NCBI RefSeq assembly: GCF_000003605.2
Contig: NW_003111099.1
Coordinates: 1-61,285, forward strand
Length of the DNA stretch: 61,285 nucleotides
DNA from: Saccoglossus kowalevskii
Taxonomy: Eukaryota; Hemichordata; Enteropneusta; Harrimaniidae
Direction: 5' to 3'
In this document: positions 12,860 through 25,530 of the stretch, piece after piece
Layout of the letters: every line of letters starts with the position of its first letter
How positions within the stretch are numbered: the first letter of the stretch is position 1
Notes under the pieces: generated by a model
Database searches by the model: none
The model's input: the letters and a program-made list of their open reading frames with translations, nothing else
Told to the model about the DNA's origin: nothing
Program-made: the position numbers and the translations under genes

Positions 12860-13558
12860 ACACAGTGTTACATCGTCCATTGTCATCGTATCCCTTCACA
12901 CAGTGTTACATCGTCCATTGTCATCGTATCCCTCCTACACAGTGTTACATCGTCCATTGTCATCGTATCCCTCCCACACAGTGTTACATCGTCCATTGTC
13001 ATTGAATCCCTCCAACACAGTGTTACATCGTCCATTGTCATCGTAACCCTCCCACACAGTGTTACATCGTCCATTGTCATCGTATCCCTCCCACACAGTG
13101 TTACATCGTCCATTGTCATCGTATCCCTCCCACACAGTGTTACATCGTCCATTGTCATCGTATCCCTCCGACACAGTGTTACATCGTCCATTGTCATCAT
13201 GCCCCTCCCACACAGTGTTAAATCGTCCATTGTCATCATATCCCTCCCACACAGTGTTACATCGTCCATTGTCATCGTGCCCCTCTCACACAGTGTTACA
13301 TTGTCCATTGTCATCATATCCCTCCCACACAGTGTTACATCGTCCATTGTCATCGTATCCCTCCCACACAGTGTTATATCGTCCATTGTCATCGTATCCC
13401 TCCTACACAGTTTTACATCGTCCATTGTCATCGTATCCCTCCCACACAGTGTTACATCGTCCATTGTCATCGTATCCCTCCCACACAGTGTTACATCGTC
13501 CATTGTCATCGTATCCCTCCCACACAGTGTTACATCGTCCATTGTCATCGTATCCCTT
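12860..13558 (+). repeat. 17-unit (662-bp) interval between 38-bp units
   Basis: CCCTTCACACA units lie near 12,892 and 13,554, 662 bp apart (17 × 39 − 1). The interior combines an L-like start (CCTCCTAC, consensus, GAATCCCTCCAAC) with an M series in which GTTAAATCG is followed by consensus CCATTGTC rather than CCATTTTC. Confidence 0.7.
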
Positions 13559-14635
13559 CACACAGTGTTACATCGTCCATTGTCATCGTATCCCTCCCAC
13601 ACAGTGTTACATCGTCCATTGTCATCGTATCCCTGCCACACAGTGTTACATCGTCCATTGTCATTGAATCCCTCCAACACAGAGTTATATCGTCCATTGT
13701 CATCGTAACCCTCCGACACAGTGTTACATCGTCCATTGTCATCGTATCCCTCCCACACAGTGTTACATCGTCCATTGTCATCATGCCCCTCCCACACAGT
13801 GTTACATCGTCCATTGTCATCATATCCCTTCTACACAGTGTTACATTGTCCATTGTCATCGTATCACTCCCACACAGTGTTACATCGTCCATTGTCATCG
13901 TGCCACTCCCACACAGTGTTACATCGTCCATTGTCATCGTATCCCTCCTACACAGTGTTACATCGTCCATTGTCATCGTATCCCTCCCACACAGTGTTAC
14001 ATCGTCAATTGTCATCGTATCCCTCCCACACAGTGTTACATCGTCCATTGTCATCGTATCCCTCCCACACAGTGTTACATCCTCAATTGTCATTGTGCCC
14101 CTCCCACACAATGTTACATCGTCCTCTGTCATATCCCTCCCACACAATGTTACATCGTCCATTGTCATCGTATCCCTCCTACACAGTGTTACATCGTCCA
14201 TTGTCATTGAATCCCTCCAACACAGTGTTATATCGTCCATGGTCATCGTGCCCCAATCACACAGTGTTACATTGTCCATTGTCATCGTATCCCTCCCACA
14301 CAGTGTTACATCGTCCATTGTCATCGTATCCCTCCCACACAGTGTTACATCGTCCATTGTCATCGTATCCCTCCTACACAGTGTTACATCGTCCATTGTC
14401 ATCGTGCCCCAATCACACAGTGTTACATTGTCCATTGTCATCGTATCCCTCCTACACAGTGTTACATCGTCCATTGTCATCGTATCCCTCCCACACAGTG
14501 TTACATCGTCCATTGTCATCGTATCCCTCCCACACAGTGTTACATCGTCCATTGTCATCGTATTCCTCCCACACAGTGTTACATCGTCCATTGTCATCGT
14601 ATCCCTCCCACACAGTGTTACATCGTCCATTGTCA

Positions 14636-15102
14636 TCGTATCCCTTCACACAGTGTTACATCGTCCATTGTTATCGTATCACTCCCACACAGTGTTACAT
14701 CGTCCATTGTCATCGTATCCCTGCCACACAGTGTTACATCGTCCATTGTCATTGAATCCCTCCAACACAGTGTTATATCGTCCATTGTCATCGTAACCCT
14801 CCGACACAGTGTTACATCGTCCATTGTCATCGTATCCCTCCCAGACAGTGTTACATCGTCCATTGTCATCATGCCCCTCCCACACAGTGTTACATCGTCC
14901 ATTGTCATCATATCCCTCCCACACAGTGTTACATCGTCCATTGTCATCGTGCCCCAATCACACAGTGTTACATTGTCCATTGTCATTGTATCCCTCCTAC
15001 ACAGTGTTACATCGTCCATTGTCATCGTATCCCTCCCACACAGTGTTACATCGTCCATTGTCATCGTATCCCTCCCACACAGTGTTACATCGTCCATTGT
15101 CA
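14636..15102 (+). repeat. 467-bp higher-order unit, copy c
   Basis: Same order as 8,338–8,804, with block L at 14,679–14,957. Shares GTTATCGTATCAC with that copy, so these two are closer to each other than to their own tandem neighbours. Private CCCAGACAG near 14,841. Confidence 0.84.
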
Positions 15103-15569
15103 TCGTATCCCTTCACACAATGTTACATCGTCCATTGTCATCGTATCACTCCCACACAGTGTTACATCGTCCATTGTCATCGTATCCCTGCCACACAGTG
15201 TTACATCGTCCATTGTCATTGAATCCCTCCAACACAGTGTTATATCGTCCATTGTCATCGTAATCCTCCGACACAGTGTTACATCGTCCATTGTCATCGT
15301 ATCCCTCCCACACAGTGTTACATCGTCCATTGTCATCATGCCCCTCCCACACAGTGTTACATCGTCCATTGTCATCATATCCCTCCCACACAGTGTTACA
15401 TCGTCCATTGTCATCGTGCCCCAATCACACAGTGTTACATTGTCCATTGTCATCGTATCCCTCCTACACAGTGTTACATCGTCCATTGTCATCGTATCCC
15501 TCCCACACAGTGTTACCACGTCCATTGTCATCGTATCCCTCCCACACAGTGTTACATCGTCCATTGTCA
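15103..15569 (+). repeat. 467-bp higher-order unit, copy d
   Basis: Tandem partner of copy c (block L at 15,146–15,424). Like copy b it starts CACACAATG, has GTAATCCTCC and runs on into GTTACCACG. The a/b pair and the c/d pair therefore look like two copies of one already duplicated 934-bp module. Confidence 0.84.
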
Positions 15570-15976
15570 TCATATCCCTTCTACACAGTGTTACTTTGTC
15601 CATTGTCATCGTATCCCTCCCACACAGTGTTACATCGTCCATTGTCATCGTATCCCTCCCACGCAGTGTTACATCGTCCATTGTCATCATATCCCTCCTG
15701 CACAGTGTTACATCGTACATTGTCATCATATCCCTCCCACAGTGTTACATCGTCCATTGTCATCGTATCCCTCCTACACAGTGTTACATCGTCCATTGTC
15801 ATTGAATCCCTCCAACACAGTGTTATATCGTCCATTGTCATCGTAACCCTCCGACACAGTGTTACATCGTCCATTGTCATCGTATCCCTCCCACACAGTG
15901 TTACATCGTCCATTGTCATCATGCCCCTCCCACACAGTGTTACATCGTCCATTGTCATCATATCCCTCCCACACAG

Positions 15977-17230
15977 TGTTACATCGTTCATTGTCAGCGT
16001 ATCCCTTATACACAGTGTTACATCGTCCATTGTCATCGTATCCCTCCCACACAGTGTTACATCGTCAATTGTCATCGTATCCCTCCCACACAGTGTTACA
16101 TCGTCCATTGTCATCGTATCCCTCCCACACAGTGTTACATCGTCCATTGTCATCGTATCCCTCCCACACAGTGTTACATCCTCCATTGTCATTGTGCCCC
16201 TCCCACACAATGTTACATCGTCCATTGTCATATCCCTCCCACACAATGTTACATCGTCCATTGTCCTATCCCTCCCACACAATGTTATATCGTCCATTGT
16301 CATCGTATCCCTCCCATACAGTGTTACATCGTCCACTGTCATCGTATCCCTCCCACACAGTGTTGCATGGTCCATTGTCATCGTATCCCTCCGACACAGT
16401 GTTACATCGTACATTGTCATCGTATCCCTCCGACACAGTGTTACATCGTCCATTGTCATTGAATCCCTCCCACACAGTGTTATATCGTCCATTGTCATCG
16501 TAACCCTCCGACACAGTGTTACATCGTCCATTGTCATCGCATCCCTCACACACAGTGTTACATCGTCCATTGTCATTGAATCCCTCCAACACAGTGTTAT
16601 ATCGTCCATTGTCATTGTAACCCTCCGACACAGTGTTACATCGTCCATTGTCATTGTATCCCTCCCGCACAGTGTTACATCGTCCATTGTCATCATGCCC
16701 CTCCCACACAGTGTTAAATCGTCCATTTTCATCATATCCCTCCCACACAGTGTTACATCGTCCATTGTCATCGTGCCCCTCTCACACAGTGTTACATTGT
16801 CCATTGTCATCATATCCCTCCTACACAGTGTTACATCGTACATTGTCATCATATCCCTCCCACACAGTGTTACATCGTCCATTGTCATCGTATCCCTCCC
16901 ACACAGTGTTACATCGTCCATTGTCATCGTATCCCTCCGACACAGTGTTACATCGTCCATTGTCATCGTATCCCTCCCGCACAGTGTTACATCGTCCATT
17001 GTCATCATGCCCATCCCACACAGTGTTAAATCGTCCATTTTCATCATATCCCTCCCACACAGTGTTACATCGTCCATTGTCATCGTGCCCCTCTCACACA
17101 GTGTTACATTGTCCATTGTCATCATATCCCTCCTACACAGTGTTACATCGTACATTGTCATCATATCCCTCCCACACAGTGTTACATCGTCCATTGTCAT
17201 CGTATCCCTCCCACACAGTGTTACATCGTC
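15977..17230 (+). repeat. Long-range module, copy 1 of 3
   Basis: Starts at the marker GTTCATTGTCAGCG (near 15,986) and contains 36-bp units including CATTGTCCTATCC, K' (16,266–16,631) and two 312-bp M repeats. Copies lie at offsets 9,554 (from about 25,531) and 18,984 (from about 34,961). This copy has CCCTTATAC where the others have CCCTTCTAC. Confidence 0.8.
16266..16631 (+). repeat. Block K', copy at 16.3 kb
   Basis: K' differs from K in having GTTGCATGGTCC (C to G at unit position 10) and ending GCATCCCTCACAC, GAATCCCTCCAAC, GTTATAT. Here the GTGTCCCTCATAC unit is absent and the block is entered directly from CCTATCCCTCCCACACAATG. Confidence 0.82.
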
Positions 17231-17320
17231 CATTGTCATCGTATCCCTCCCACACAGTGTTACATCGTCCATTGTCATCGTATCCCTCCCACACAGTGTT
17301 ACATCGTCCATTGTCATCGT
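16697..17320 (+). repeat. Two tandem 312-bp (8-unit) M repeats
   Basis: GTTAAATCG units are 312 bp apart (near 16,712 and 17,024). The second copy has a private CATGCCCATCCCAC. Variant order is otherwise the same in both, including CCGAC then CCCGCAC at the end of copy 1. Confidence 0.82.
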
Positions 17321-17559
17321 GCCACTCCCACACAGTGTTACATCGTCCATTGTCATCGTATCCCTCCAACACAGTGTTACATCGTCCATTGTCATCGTAT
17401 CCCTCCCACACAGTGTTACATCGTCAATTGTCATCGTATCCCTCCCACACAGTGTTACATCGTCCATTGTCATCGTATCCCTCCCACACAGTGTTACATC
17501 GTCCATTGTCATCGTATCCCTCCCACACAGTGTTACATCCTCCATTGTCATCGTGCCAC

Positions 17560-18320
17560 TCCCACACAGTGTTACATCGTCCATTGTCATCGTATCCCTC
17601 CTACACAGTGTTACATCGTCCATTGTCATCGTATCCCTCCCACACAGTGTTACATCGTCAATTTTCATCGTATCCCTCCCACACAGTGTTACATCGTCCA
17701 TTGTCATCGTATCCCTCCCACAGTGTTACATCGTCCATTGTCATCGTATCCCTCCCACACAGTGTTACATCCTCCATTGTCATTGTGCCCCTCCCACACA
17801 ATGTTACATCGTCCATTGTCATATCCCTCCCACACAATGTTACATCGTCCATTGTCATCGTATCCCTCCTACACAGTGTTACATCGTCCATTGTCATCGT
17901 GTCCCTCATACACAGTGTTACATCGTCCATTGTCATCGTACCCCTCCCATACAGTGTTACATCGTCCACTGTCATCGTATCCCTCCCACACAGTGTTGCA
18001 TCGTCCATTGTCATCGTATCCCTCCGACACAGTGTTACATCGTACATTGTCATCGTATCCCTCCGACACAGTGTTACATCGTCCATTGTCATTGAATCCC
18101 TCCCACACAGTGTTATATCGTCCATTGTCATCGTAACCCTCCGACACAGTGTTACATCGTCCATTGTCATCGCATCCCTCCCACACAGTGTTACATCGTC
18201 CATTGTCATCGTGCCCCTCCCACACAGTGTTACATCGTCCATTGTCATCGTATCCCTCCTACACAGTTTTACATCGTCCATTGTCATCGTATCCCTCCCA
18301 CACAGTGTTACATCGTCCAT
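17560..18320 (+). repeat. Long-range duplicate of 33,786–34,547
   Basis: Shared order at offset 16,227, including a 37-bp unit (CCTCCCACAGTG, 17,710–17,721), CATCCTCC, a 36-bp unit and a full block K. The first half differs by a single-base insertion in the 33.8-kb copy (GTGCCCACTCCC, near 33,781). Confidence 0.8.
17869..18225 (+). repeat. Block K, copy at 17.9 kb
   Basis: GTACCCCTCCCATAC subtype, as at 1,589 and 34,096; without the ACATTGTTAC change. It ends in GTGCCCC followed by GTTACAT rather than GTTATAT. Confidence 0.85.
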
Positions 18321-18633
18321 TGTCATCATGCCCCTCCCACACAGTGTTAAATCGTCCATTTTCATCATATCCCTCCCACACAGTGTTACATCGTCCATTG
18401 TCATCGTGCCCCTCTCACACAGTGTTACATTGTCCATTGTCATCATATCCCTCCTACACAGTGTTACATCGTACATTGTCATCGTATCCCTCCCACACAG
18501 TGTTACATCGTCCATTGTCATCGTATCCCTCCCACACAGTGTTACATCCTCCATTGTCATTGTGCCCCTCCCACACAATGTTACATCGTCCATTGTCATA
18601 TCCCTCCCACACAATGTTACATCGTCCATTGTC

Positions 18634-18999
18634 CTATCCCTCCCACACAATGTTATATCGTCCATTGTCATCGTATCCCTCCCATACAGTGTTACATCGT
18701 CCACTGTCATCGTATCCCTCCCACACAGTGTTGCATGGTCCATTGTCATCGTATCCCTCCGACACAATGTTACATCGTACATTGTCATCGTATCCCTCCG
18801 ACACAGTGTTACATCGTCCATTGTCATTGAATCCCTCCCACACAGTGTTATATCGTCCATTGTCATCGTAACCCTCCCACACAGTGTTACATCGTCCATT
18901 GTCATCGCATCCCTCACACACAGTGTTACATCGTCCATTGTCATTGAATCCCTCCAACACAGTGTTATATCGTCCATTGTCATTGTAACCCTCCGACAC
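18634..18999 (+). repeat. Block K', copy at 18.6 kb
   Basis: Matches 16,266–16,631 at offset 2,368. Private differences: CCGACACAATG near 18,770 and GTAACCCTCCCAC near 18,870. Just after it, near 19,012, one base is missing (CATCGTCATTGTCATTG). Confidence 0.8.
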
Positions 19000-19869
19000 A
19001 GTGTTACATCGTCATTGTCATTGTATCCCTCCCGCACAGTGTTACATCGTCCATTGTCATCATGCCCCTCCCACACAGTGGTAAATCGTCCATTTTCATC
19101 ATATCCCTCCCACACAGTGTTACATCGTCCATTGTCATCGTGCCCCTCTCACACAGTGTTACATTGTCCATTGTCATCGTATCCCTCCCACACAGTGTTA
19201 CATCGTCCATTGTCATCGTATCCCTCCCACACAGTGTTACATCGTCAATTGTCATCGTATCCCTCCCACACAGTGTTACATCGTCCATTGTCATCGTATC
19301 CCTCCCACACAGTGTTACATCGTCCATTGTCATCGTATCCCTCCCACACAGTGTTACATCGTCCATTGTCATCGTGCCACTCCCACACAGTGTTACATCG
19401 TCCATTGTTATCGTATCCCTCCTACACAGTGTTACATCCTCCATTGTCATTGTGCCCCTCCCACACAATGTTACATCGTCCATTGTCATATCCCTCCCAC
19501 ACAATGTTACATCGTCCATTGTCATATCCCTCCCACACAATGTTATATCGTCCATTGTCATCGTATCCCTCCTACACAGTGTTACATCGTTCATTGTCAT
19601 CGTGTCCCTCATACACAGTGTTACATCGTCCATTGTCATCGTATCCCTCCCATACAGTGTTACATCGTCCACTGTCATCGTATCCCTCCCACACAGTGTT
19701 ATATCGTCCATTGTCATCGTAACCCTCCAACACAGTGTTACATCGTCCATTGTCATCGCATCCCTTACACACAGTGTTACATCGTCCATTGTCATTGAAT
19801 CCCTCCAACACAGTGTTATATCGTCCATTGTCATCGTAACCCTCCGACACAGTGTTACATCGTCCATTG

Positions 19870-20530
19870 TCATCGTATCCCTCCCACACAGTGTTACATC
19901 GTCCATTGTCATCGTATCCCTCCCACACAGTGTTACATCGTCCATTGTCATCATGCCACTCCCACACAGTGTTACATCGTCCATTGTCATCGTATCCCTC
20001 CTACACAGTGTTACATCGTCCATTGTCATCGTATCCCTCCCACACAGTGTTACATCGTCAATTGTCATCGTATCCCTCCCACACAGTGTTACATCGTCCA
20101 TTGTCATCGTATCCCTCCCACACAGTGTTACATCCTCCATTGTCATCGTGCCACTCCCACACAGTGTTACATCGTCCATTGTCATCGTATCCCTCCTACA
20201 CAGTGTTACATCGTCCATTGTCATCGTATCCCTCCCACACAGTGTTACATCGTCAATTGTCATCGTATCCCTCCCACACAGTGTTACATTGTCCATTGTC
20301 ATCGTATCCCTCCCACAGTGTTACATCGTCCATTGTCATCGTATCCCTCCCACACAGTGTTACATCCTCCATTGTCATTGTGCCCCTCCCACACAATGTT
20401 ACATCGTCCATTGTCATATCCCTCCCACACAATGTTACATCGTCCATTGTCATCGTATCCCTCCTACACAGTGTTACATCGTCCATTGTCATCGTGTCCC
20501 TCATACACAGTGTTACGTCGTCCATTGTCA
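19870..20530 (+). repeat. Long-range duplicate of 46,796–47,456
   Basis: Constant offset of 26,926. Shared rare markers are CATGCCACTCCC, CATCCTCCATTGTCATCGTGCCAC, CATTGTCCATTG before a 37-bp unit (CCCACAGTG near 20,313/47,239) and GTTACGTCGTCC (near 20,512/47,438). Confidence 0.82.
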
Positions 20531-20790
20531 TCGTACCCCTCCCATACAGTGTTACATCGTCCACTGTCATCGTATCCCTCCCACACAGTGTTGCATCGTC
20601 CATTGTCATCGTATCCCTCCGACACAGTGTTACATCGTACATTGTCATCGTATCCCTCCGACACAGTGTTACATCGTCCATTGTCATTGAATCCCTCCCA
20701 CAGTGTTATATCGTCCATTGTCATCGTAACCCTCCGACACAGTGTTACATCGTCCATTGTCATCGCATCCCTCCCACAGTGTTACATCGT
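20464..20790 (+). repeat. Block K with two internal 2-bp deletions
   Basis: K order is intact, but the GAATCCC and GCATCCC units each lack two bases (CCCACAGTG for CCCACACAGTG). Because two-base losses shift the frame, this block alone shows the array is not under reading-frame constraint. The same pair of deletions is found at about 59,950 and 60,023. Confidence 0.83.
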
Positions 20791-21037
20791 CCATTGTCAT
20801 CGTGCCCCTCCCACACAGTGTTACATCGTCCATTGTCATCGTATCCCTCCTACACAGTTTTACATCGTCCATTGTCATCGTATCCCTCCCACACATTGTT
20901 ACATCGTCCATTGTCATCGTATCCCTCCCACACAGTGTTACATCGTCCATTGTCATCGTATCCCTCCCACACAGTGTTACATCGTCCATTGTCATCGTAT
21001 CCCTCCACACAGTGTTACATCGTCCATTGTCATCGTA

Positions 21038-21283
21038 TCACTCCCACACAGTGTTACATCGTCCATTGTCATCGTATCCCTCACACACAGTGTTACATCG
21101 TCCATTGTCATTGAATCCCTCCAACACAGTGTTATATCGTCCATTGTCATCGTAACCCTCCGACACAGTGTTACATCGTCCATTGTCATCGTATCCCTCC
21201 CACGCAGTGTTACTTCGTCCATTGTCATCATGCCCCTCCCACACAGTGTTACATCGTCCATTGTCATCATATCCCTCCCACAC
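21038..21283 (+). repeat. Block L', copy at 21.0 kb
   Basis: L' order: GTATCACTC, CCCTCACAC, GAATCCCTCCAAC, GTTATAT, GTAACCCTCC, GTTACTTCG, CATGCCCC, CATATCCC, GTGCCCCTCTCAC. It differs from L in CCCTCACAC (not CCCTGCCAC) and in lacking CCCCAATC. This copy has CCCACGCAGTG before GTTACTTCG. Confidence 0.82.
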
Positions 21284-21777
21284 AGTGTTACATCGTCCAT
21301 TGTCATCGTGCCCCTCTCACACAGTGTTACATTGTCCATTGTCATCATATCCCTCCTACACAGTGTTACATCGTACATTGTCATCATATCCCTCCCACAC
21401 AGTGTTACATCGTCCATTGTCATCGTATCCCTCCCACACAGTGTTACATCTTCCATTGTCATCGTATCACTCCCACACAGTGTTACATCGTCCATTGTCA
21501 TCGTATCCCTCCCACACAGTGTTACATCGTCCATTGCCATCGTGCCACTCCCACACAGTGTTACATCGTCCATTGTCATCGTATCCCTCCTACACAGTGT
21601 TACATCGTCCATTGTCATCGTATCCCTCCCACACAGTGTTACATCGTCAATTGTCATCGTATCCCTCCCACACAGTGTTACATCGTCCATTGTCATCATA
21701 TCCCTCCCACACAGTGTTACATCGTCCATTGTCATCGTATCCCTCCACACAGTGTTACATCGTCCATTGTCATCGTA

Positions 21778-22023
21778 TCACTCCCACACAGTGTTACATC
21801 GACCATTGTCATCGTATCCCTCACACACAGTGTTACATCGTCCATTGTCATTGAATCCCTCCAACACAGTGTTATATCGTCCATTGTCATCGTAACCCTC
21901 CAACACAGTGTTACAACGTCCATTGTCATCGTATCCCTCCCACACAGTGTTACTTCGTCCATTGTCATCATGCCCCTCCCACACAGTGTTACATCGTCCA
22001 TTGTCATCATATCCCTCCCACAC
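21778..22023 (+). repeat. Block L', copy at 21.8 kb (740-bp tandem partner)
   Basis: Exactly 740 bp (19 × 39 − 1) after the previous L' block, with the 38-bp CCCTCCACACA unit repeated at the same spacing. Private markers: CATCGACCATTG (near 21,800), GTAACCCTCCAAC and GTTACAACG (near 21,911). Confidence 0.82.
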
Positions 22024-22119
22024 AGTGTTACATCGTCCATTGTCATCGTGCCCCTCTCACACAGTGTTTCATTGTCCATTGTCATCATATCCCTCCTACA
22101 CAGTGTTACATCGTACATT

Positions 22120-22905
22120 GTCATCATATCCCTCCCACACAGTGTTACATCGTCCATTGTCATCGTATCCCTCCCACACAGTGTTACATCGTCCATTGTC
22201 ATCGTATCCCTCCCACAGTGTTACATCGTCCATTGTCATCGTATCCCTCCCACACAGTGTTACATCGTCCATTGTCATCGTATCCCTCCCACACAGTGTT
22301 ACATCGTCAATTGTCATCGTATCCCTCCCACACAGTGTTACATCGTCCATTGTCATCGTGCCCCTCTCACACAGTGTTACATTGTCCATTGTCATCATAT
22401 CCCTCCTACACAGTGTGACATCGTACATTGTCATCATATCCCTCCCACACAGTGTTACATCGTCCATTGTCATCGTATCCCTCCCACACAGTGTTACATC
22501 GTCCATTGTCATCCTATACCTTCCACACAGTGTTACATCGTCCATTGTCATCGTATCCCTCCCACACAGTGTTACATCGTCCATTGTCATCGTGCCACTC
22601 CCACACAGTGTTACATCGTTCATTGTCATCGTATCCCTTCTACACAGTGTTACATCGTCCATTGTCATCGTATCCCTCCCACACAGTGTTACATCGTCAA
22701 TTGTCATCGTATCCCTCCCACACAGTGATACATCGTCCATTGTCATCGTATCCCTCCCAAACAGTGTTACATCGTCCATTGTCATCGTATCCCTCCCACA
22801 CAGTGTTACATCGTCAATTGTCATCGTATCCCTCCCACACAGTGTTACATCGTCCATTGTCATCGTGCCCCTCTCACACAGTGTTACATTGTCCATTGTC
22901 ATCAT
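22120..22905 (+). repeat. Long-range duplicate of 38,976–39,761
   Basis: Offset 16,856, with the shared 37-bp unit CCCACAGTG at 22,211–22,219, GTGTGACATCGTACATTG (near 22,415), CATCCTATCCC-type and GTGATACATCG (near 22,731) markers. This copy has private CCTATACCTTCC (near 22,513) and CCCAAACAG (near 22,757). Confidence 0.8.
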
Positions 22906-23078
22906 ATCCCTCCCTACACAGTGTTACATCGTACATTGTCATCGTATCCCTCCCACACAGTGTTACATCGTCCATTGTCATCGTATCCCTCCCACACAGT
23001 GTTACATCGTCCATTGTCATCGAATCCCTCCCACACAGTGTTACATCGTCCATTGTCATCGTGTCCCTCCCACACAGT

Positions 23079-23490
23079 GTTACATCGTCCATTGTCATCG
23101 TATCCCTCCCACACAGTGTTACATCGTCCATTGTCATCGTATCCCTCCCACACAGTGTTACATCGTCCATTGTCATCGTATCCCTCCCACACAGTGTTAC
23201 ATCGTCCATTGTCATCGTATCCCTCCCACACAGTGTTACATCGTCCATTGTCATCGTATCCCTCTCACACAGTGTTACATCGTCCATTGTCATCGTATCC
23301 CTCCCACACAGTGTTACATCGTCCATTGTCATCGTATCCCTCCCACACAGTGTTACATCGTCCATTGTCATCGTATCCCTCCCACACAGTGTTACATCGT
23401 CCATTGTCATCGTATCCCTCCCACACAGTGTTACATCGTCCATTGTCATCGTATCCCTCCCACACAGTGTTACATCGTCCATTGTCATCG
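23079..23490 (+). repeat. Near-pure consensus run
   Basis: About ten successive units match the consensus, with CCTCTCACAC near 23,263 as the only change seen. This is unlike the variant-rich blocks around it and suggests recent local amplification of one consensus unit. It ends in CCTCCTAC, and four more ordinary units precede the scrambled island at 23,688. Confidence 0.85.
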
Positions 23491-23687
23491 TATCCCTCCT
23501 ACACAGTGTTACATCGTCCATTGTCATCGTATCCCTCCCACACAGTGTTACATCGTCAATTGTCATCGTATCCCTCCCACACAGTGTTACATCGTCCATT
23601 GTCATCGTATCCCTCCCACACAGTGTTACATCCTCCATTGTCATCGTGCCACTCCCACACAGTGTTACATCGTCCATTGTCATATCC

Positions 23688-23795
23688 CTCCTCTCACATG
23701 TTACAACATCGATTGTTGTCATATCATTCCTACTACACGGTGTTACATCCATTGTTGTCATGTCATTCCTACACATTGTTGTATCGTCCATTGTC
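23688..23795 (+). other. Scrambled, diverged satellite island
   Basis: Unit spacing breaks down: CCTCCTCTCACATG, TTACAACATCGATTGTTGTC, CATTCCTACTACACGG and GTTACATCCATTGTTGTC can be recognised only as decayed units with several indels. CATTGTTGTCAT occurs twice. Ordinary units resume at CGTCCATTGTCATCG near 23,788. No unrelated insert is evident. Confidence 0.75.
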
Positions 23796-23799
23796 ATCG

Positions 23800-24140
23800 T
23801 ATCCCTCCCTCACAGTGTTACATTGTCCATTGTCATCATATCCCTCCTACACAGTGTGACATCGTACATTGTCATCATATCCCTCCCACACAGTGTTACA
23901 TCGTACATTGTCATCGTATCCCTCCGACACAGTGTTACATCGTCCATTGTCATTGAATCCCTCCCACACAGTGTTATATCGTCCATTGTCATCGTAACCC
24001 TCCGACACAGTGTTACATCGTCCATTGTCATCGCATCCCTCCCACACAGTGTTACATCGTCCATTGTCATCGTGCCCCTCCCACACAGTGTTACATCGTC
24101 CATTGTCATCGTATCCCTCCTACACAGTTTTACATCGTCC
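23800..24140 (+). repeat. Duplicate of 26,796–27,136
   Basis: Offset 2,996. Both begin with the same unusual junction, CCCTCCCTCACAGTG followed by CATTGTCC, then GTGTGACATCGTACATTG and the second half of block K. The shared junction shows copying of an already rearranged segment; here it lies immediately after the scrambled island. Confidence 0.78.
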
Positions 24141-24580
24141 ATTGTCATCGTATCCCTCCCACACAGTGTTACATCGTCCATTGTCATCATGCCCCTCCCA
24201 CACAGTGTTAAATCGTCCATTTTCATCATATCCCTTCCACACAGTGTTACATCGTCCATTGTCATCGTGCCCCTCTCACACAGTGTTACATTGTCCATTG
24301 TCATCATATCCCTCCTACACAGTGTTACATCGTACATTGTCATCATATCCCTCCCACACAGTGTTACATCGTCCATTGTCATCGTATCCCTCCTACACAG
24401 TGTTACATCGTCCATTGTCATCGTATCCCTCCCACACAGTGTTACATCGCCAATTGTCATCGTATCCCTCCCACACAGTGTTACATCGTCCATTGTCATC
24501 ATATCCCTCCCACACAGTGTTACATCGTCCATTGTCATCGTATCCCTCCACACAGTGTTACATCGTCCATTGTCATCGTA

Positions 24581-24826
24581 TCACTCCCACACAGTGTTAC
24601 ATCGTCCATTGTCATCGTATCCCTCACACACAGTGTTACATCGTCCATTGTCATTGAATCCCTCCAACACAGTGTTATATCGTCCATTGTCATCGTAACC
24701 CTCCAACACAGTGTTACAACGTCCATTGTCATCGTATCCCTCCCACACAGTGTTACTTTGTCCATTGTCATCATGCCCCTCCCACACAGTGTTACATCGT
24801 CCATTGTCATCATATCCCTCCCACAC
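24581..24826 (+). repeat. Block L', copy at 24.6 kb
   Basis: Preceded by the 38-bp CCCTCCACACA unit (near 24,546). Carries GTTACAACG like the 21.8-kb copy, but GTTACTTTG instead of GTTACTTCG (near 24,752). Confidence 0.8.
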
Positions 24827-25530
24827 AGTGTTACATCGTCCATTGTCATCGTGCCCCTCTCACACAGTGTTTCATTGTCCATTGTCATCATATCCCTCCT
24901 ACACAGTGTTACATCGTACATTGTCATCATATCCCTCCCACACAGTGTTACATCGTCCATTGTCATCGTATCCCTCCCACACAGCGTTACATCGTCCATT
25001 GTCATCGTATCCCTCCCACACAGTGTTACATCGTTCATTGTCATCGTATCCCTCCCACACAGTGTTACATCGTCCATTGCCATCGTGCCACTCCCACACA
25101 GTGTTACATCGTCCATTGTCATCGTATCCCTCCCACACAGTGTTACATCGTCCATTGTCATCGTATCCCTCCCACACAGTGTTACATCGTCAATTGTCAT
25201 CGTATCCCTCCCACACAGTGTTACATCGTCCATTGTCATCATATCCCTCCCACACAGTGTTACATCGTCCATTGTCATCGTGCCCCTCTCACACAGTGTT
25301 ACATTGTCCATTGTCATCATATCCCTCCTACACAGTGTGACATCGTACATTGTCATCATATCCCTCCCACACAGTGTTACATCGTCCATTGTCATCGTAT
25401 CCCTCCCACACAGTGTTACATCGTCCATTGTCATCCTATCCCTCCCACACAGTGTTACATCGTCCATTGTCATCGTATCCCTCCCACACAGTGTTACATC
25501 GTCCATTGTCATCGTGCCACTCCCACACAG

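Larger units (their letters stand above)
20395..21895 (+). repeat. 1.5-kb superunit, distant copy of 59,642–61,145
   Basis: Matches at offset 39,247, rising to 39,250 after three inserted A bases in the distant copy. It contains GTTACGTCG, a K block with two 37-bp units (GAATCCCTCCCACAGTG near 20,705 and GCATCCCTCCCACAGTG near 20,778), a 38-bp CCCTCCACACA unit near 21,002 and an L' block. Confidence 0.85.

Noticed and set aside
23688-23795. Small unrelated insertion
   Set aside because: Fragments such as TTACAACATCGATTG and GTTACATCCATTG are clearly decayed satellite units, so no foreign sequence is needed.
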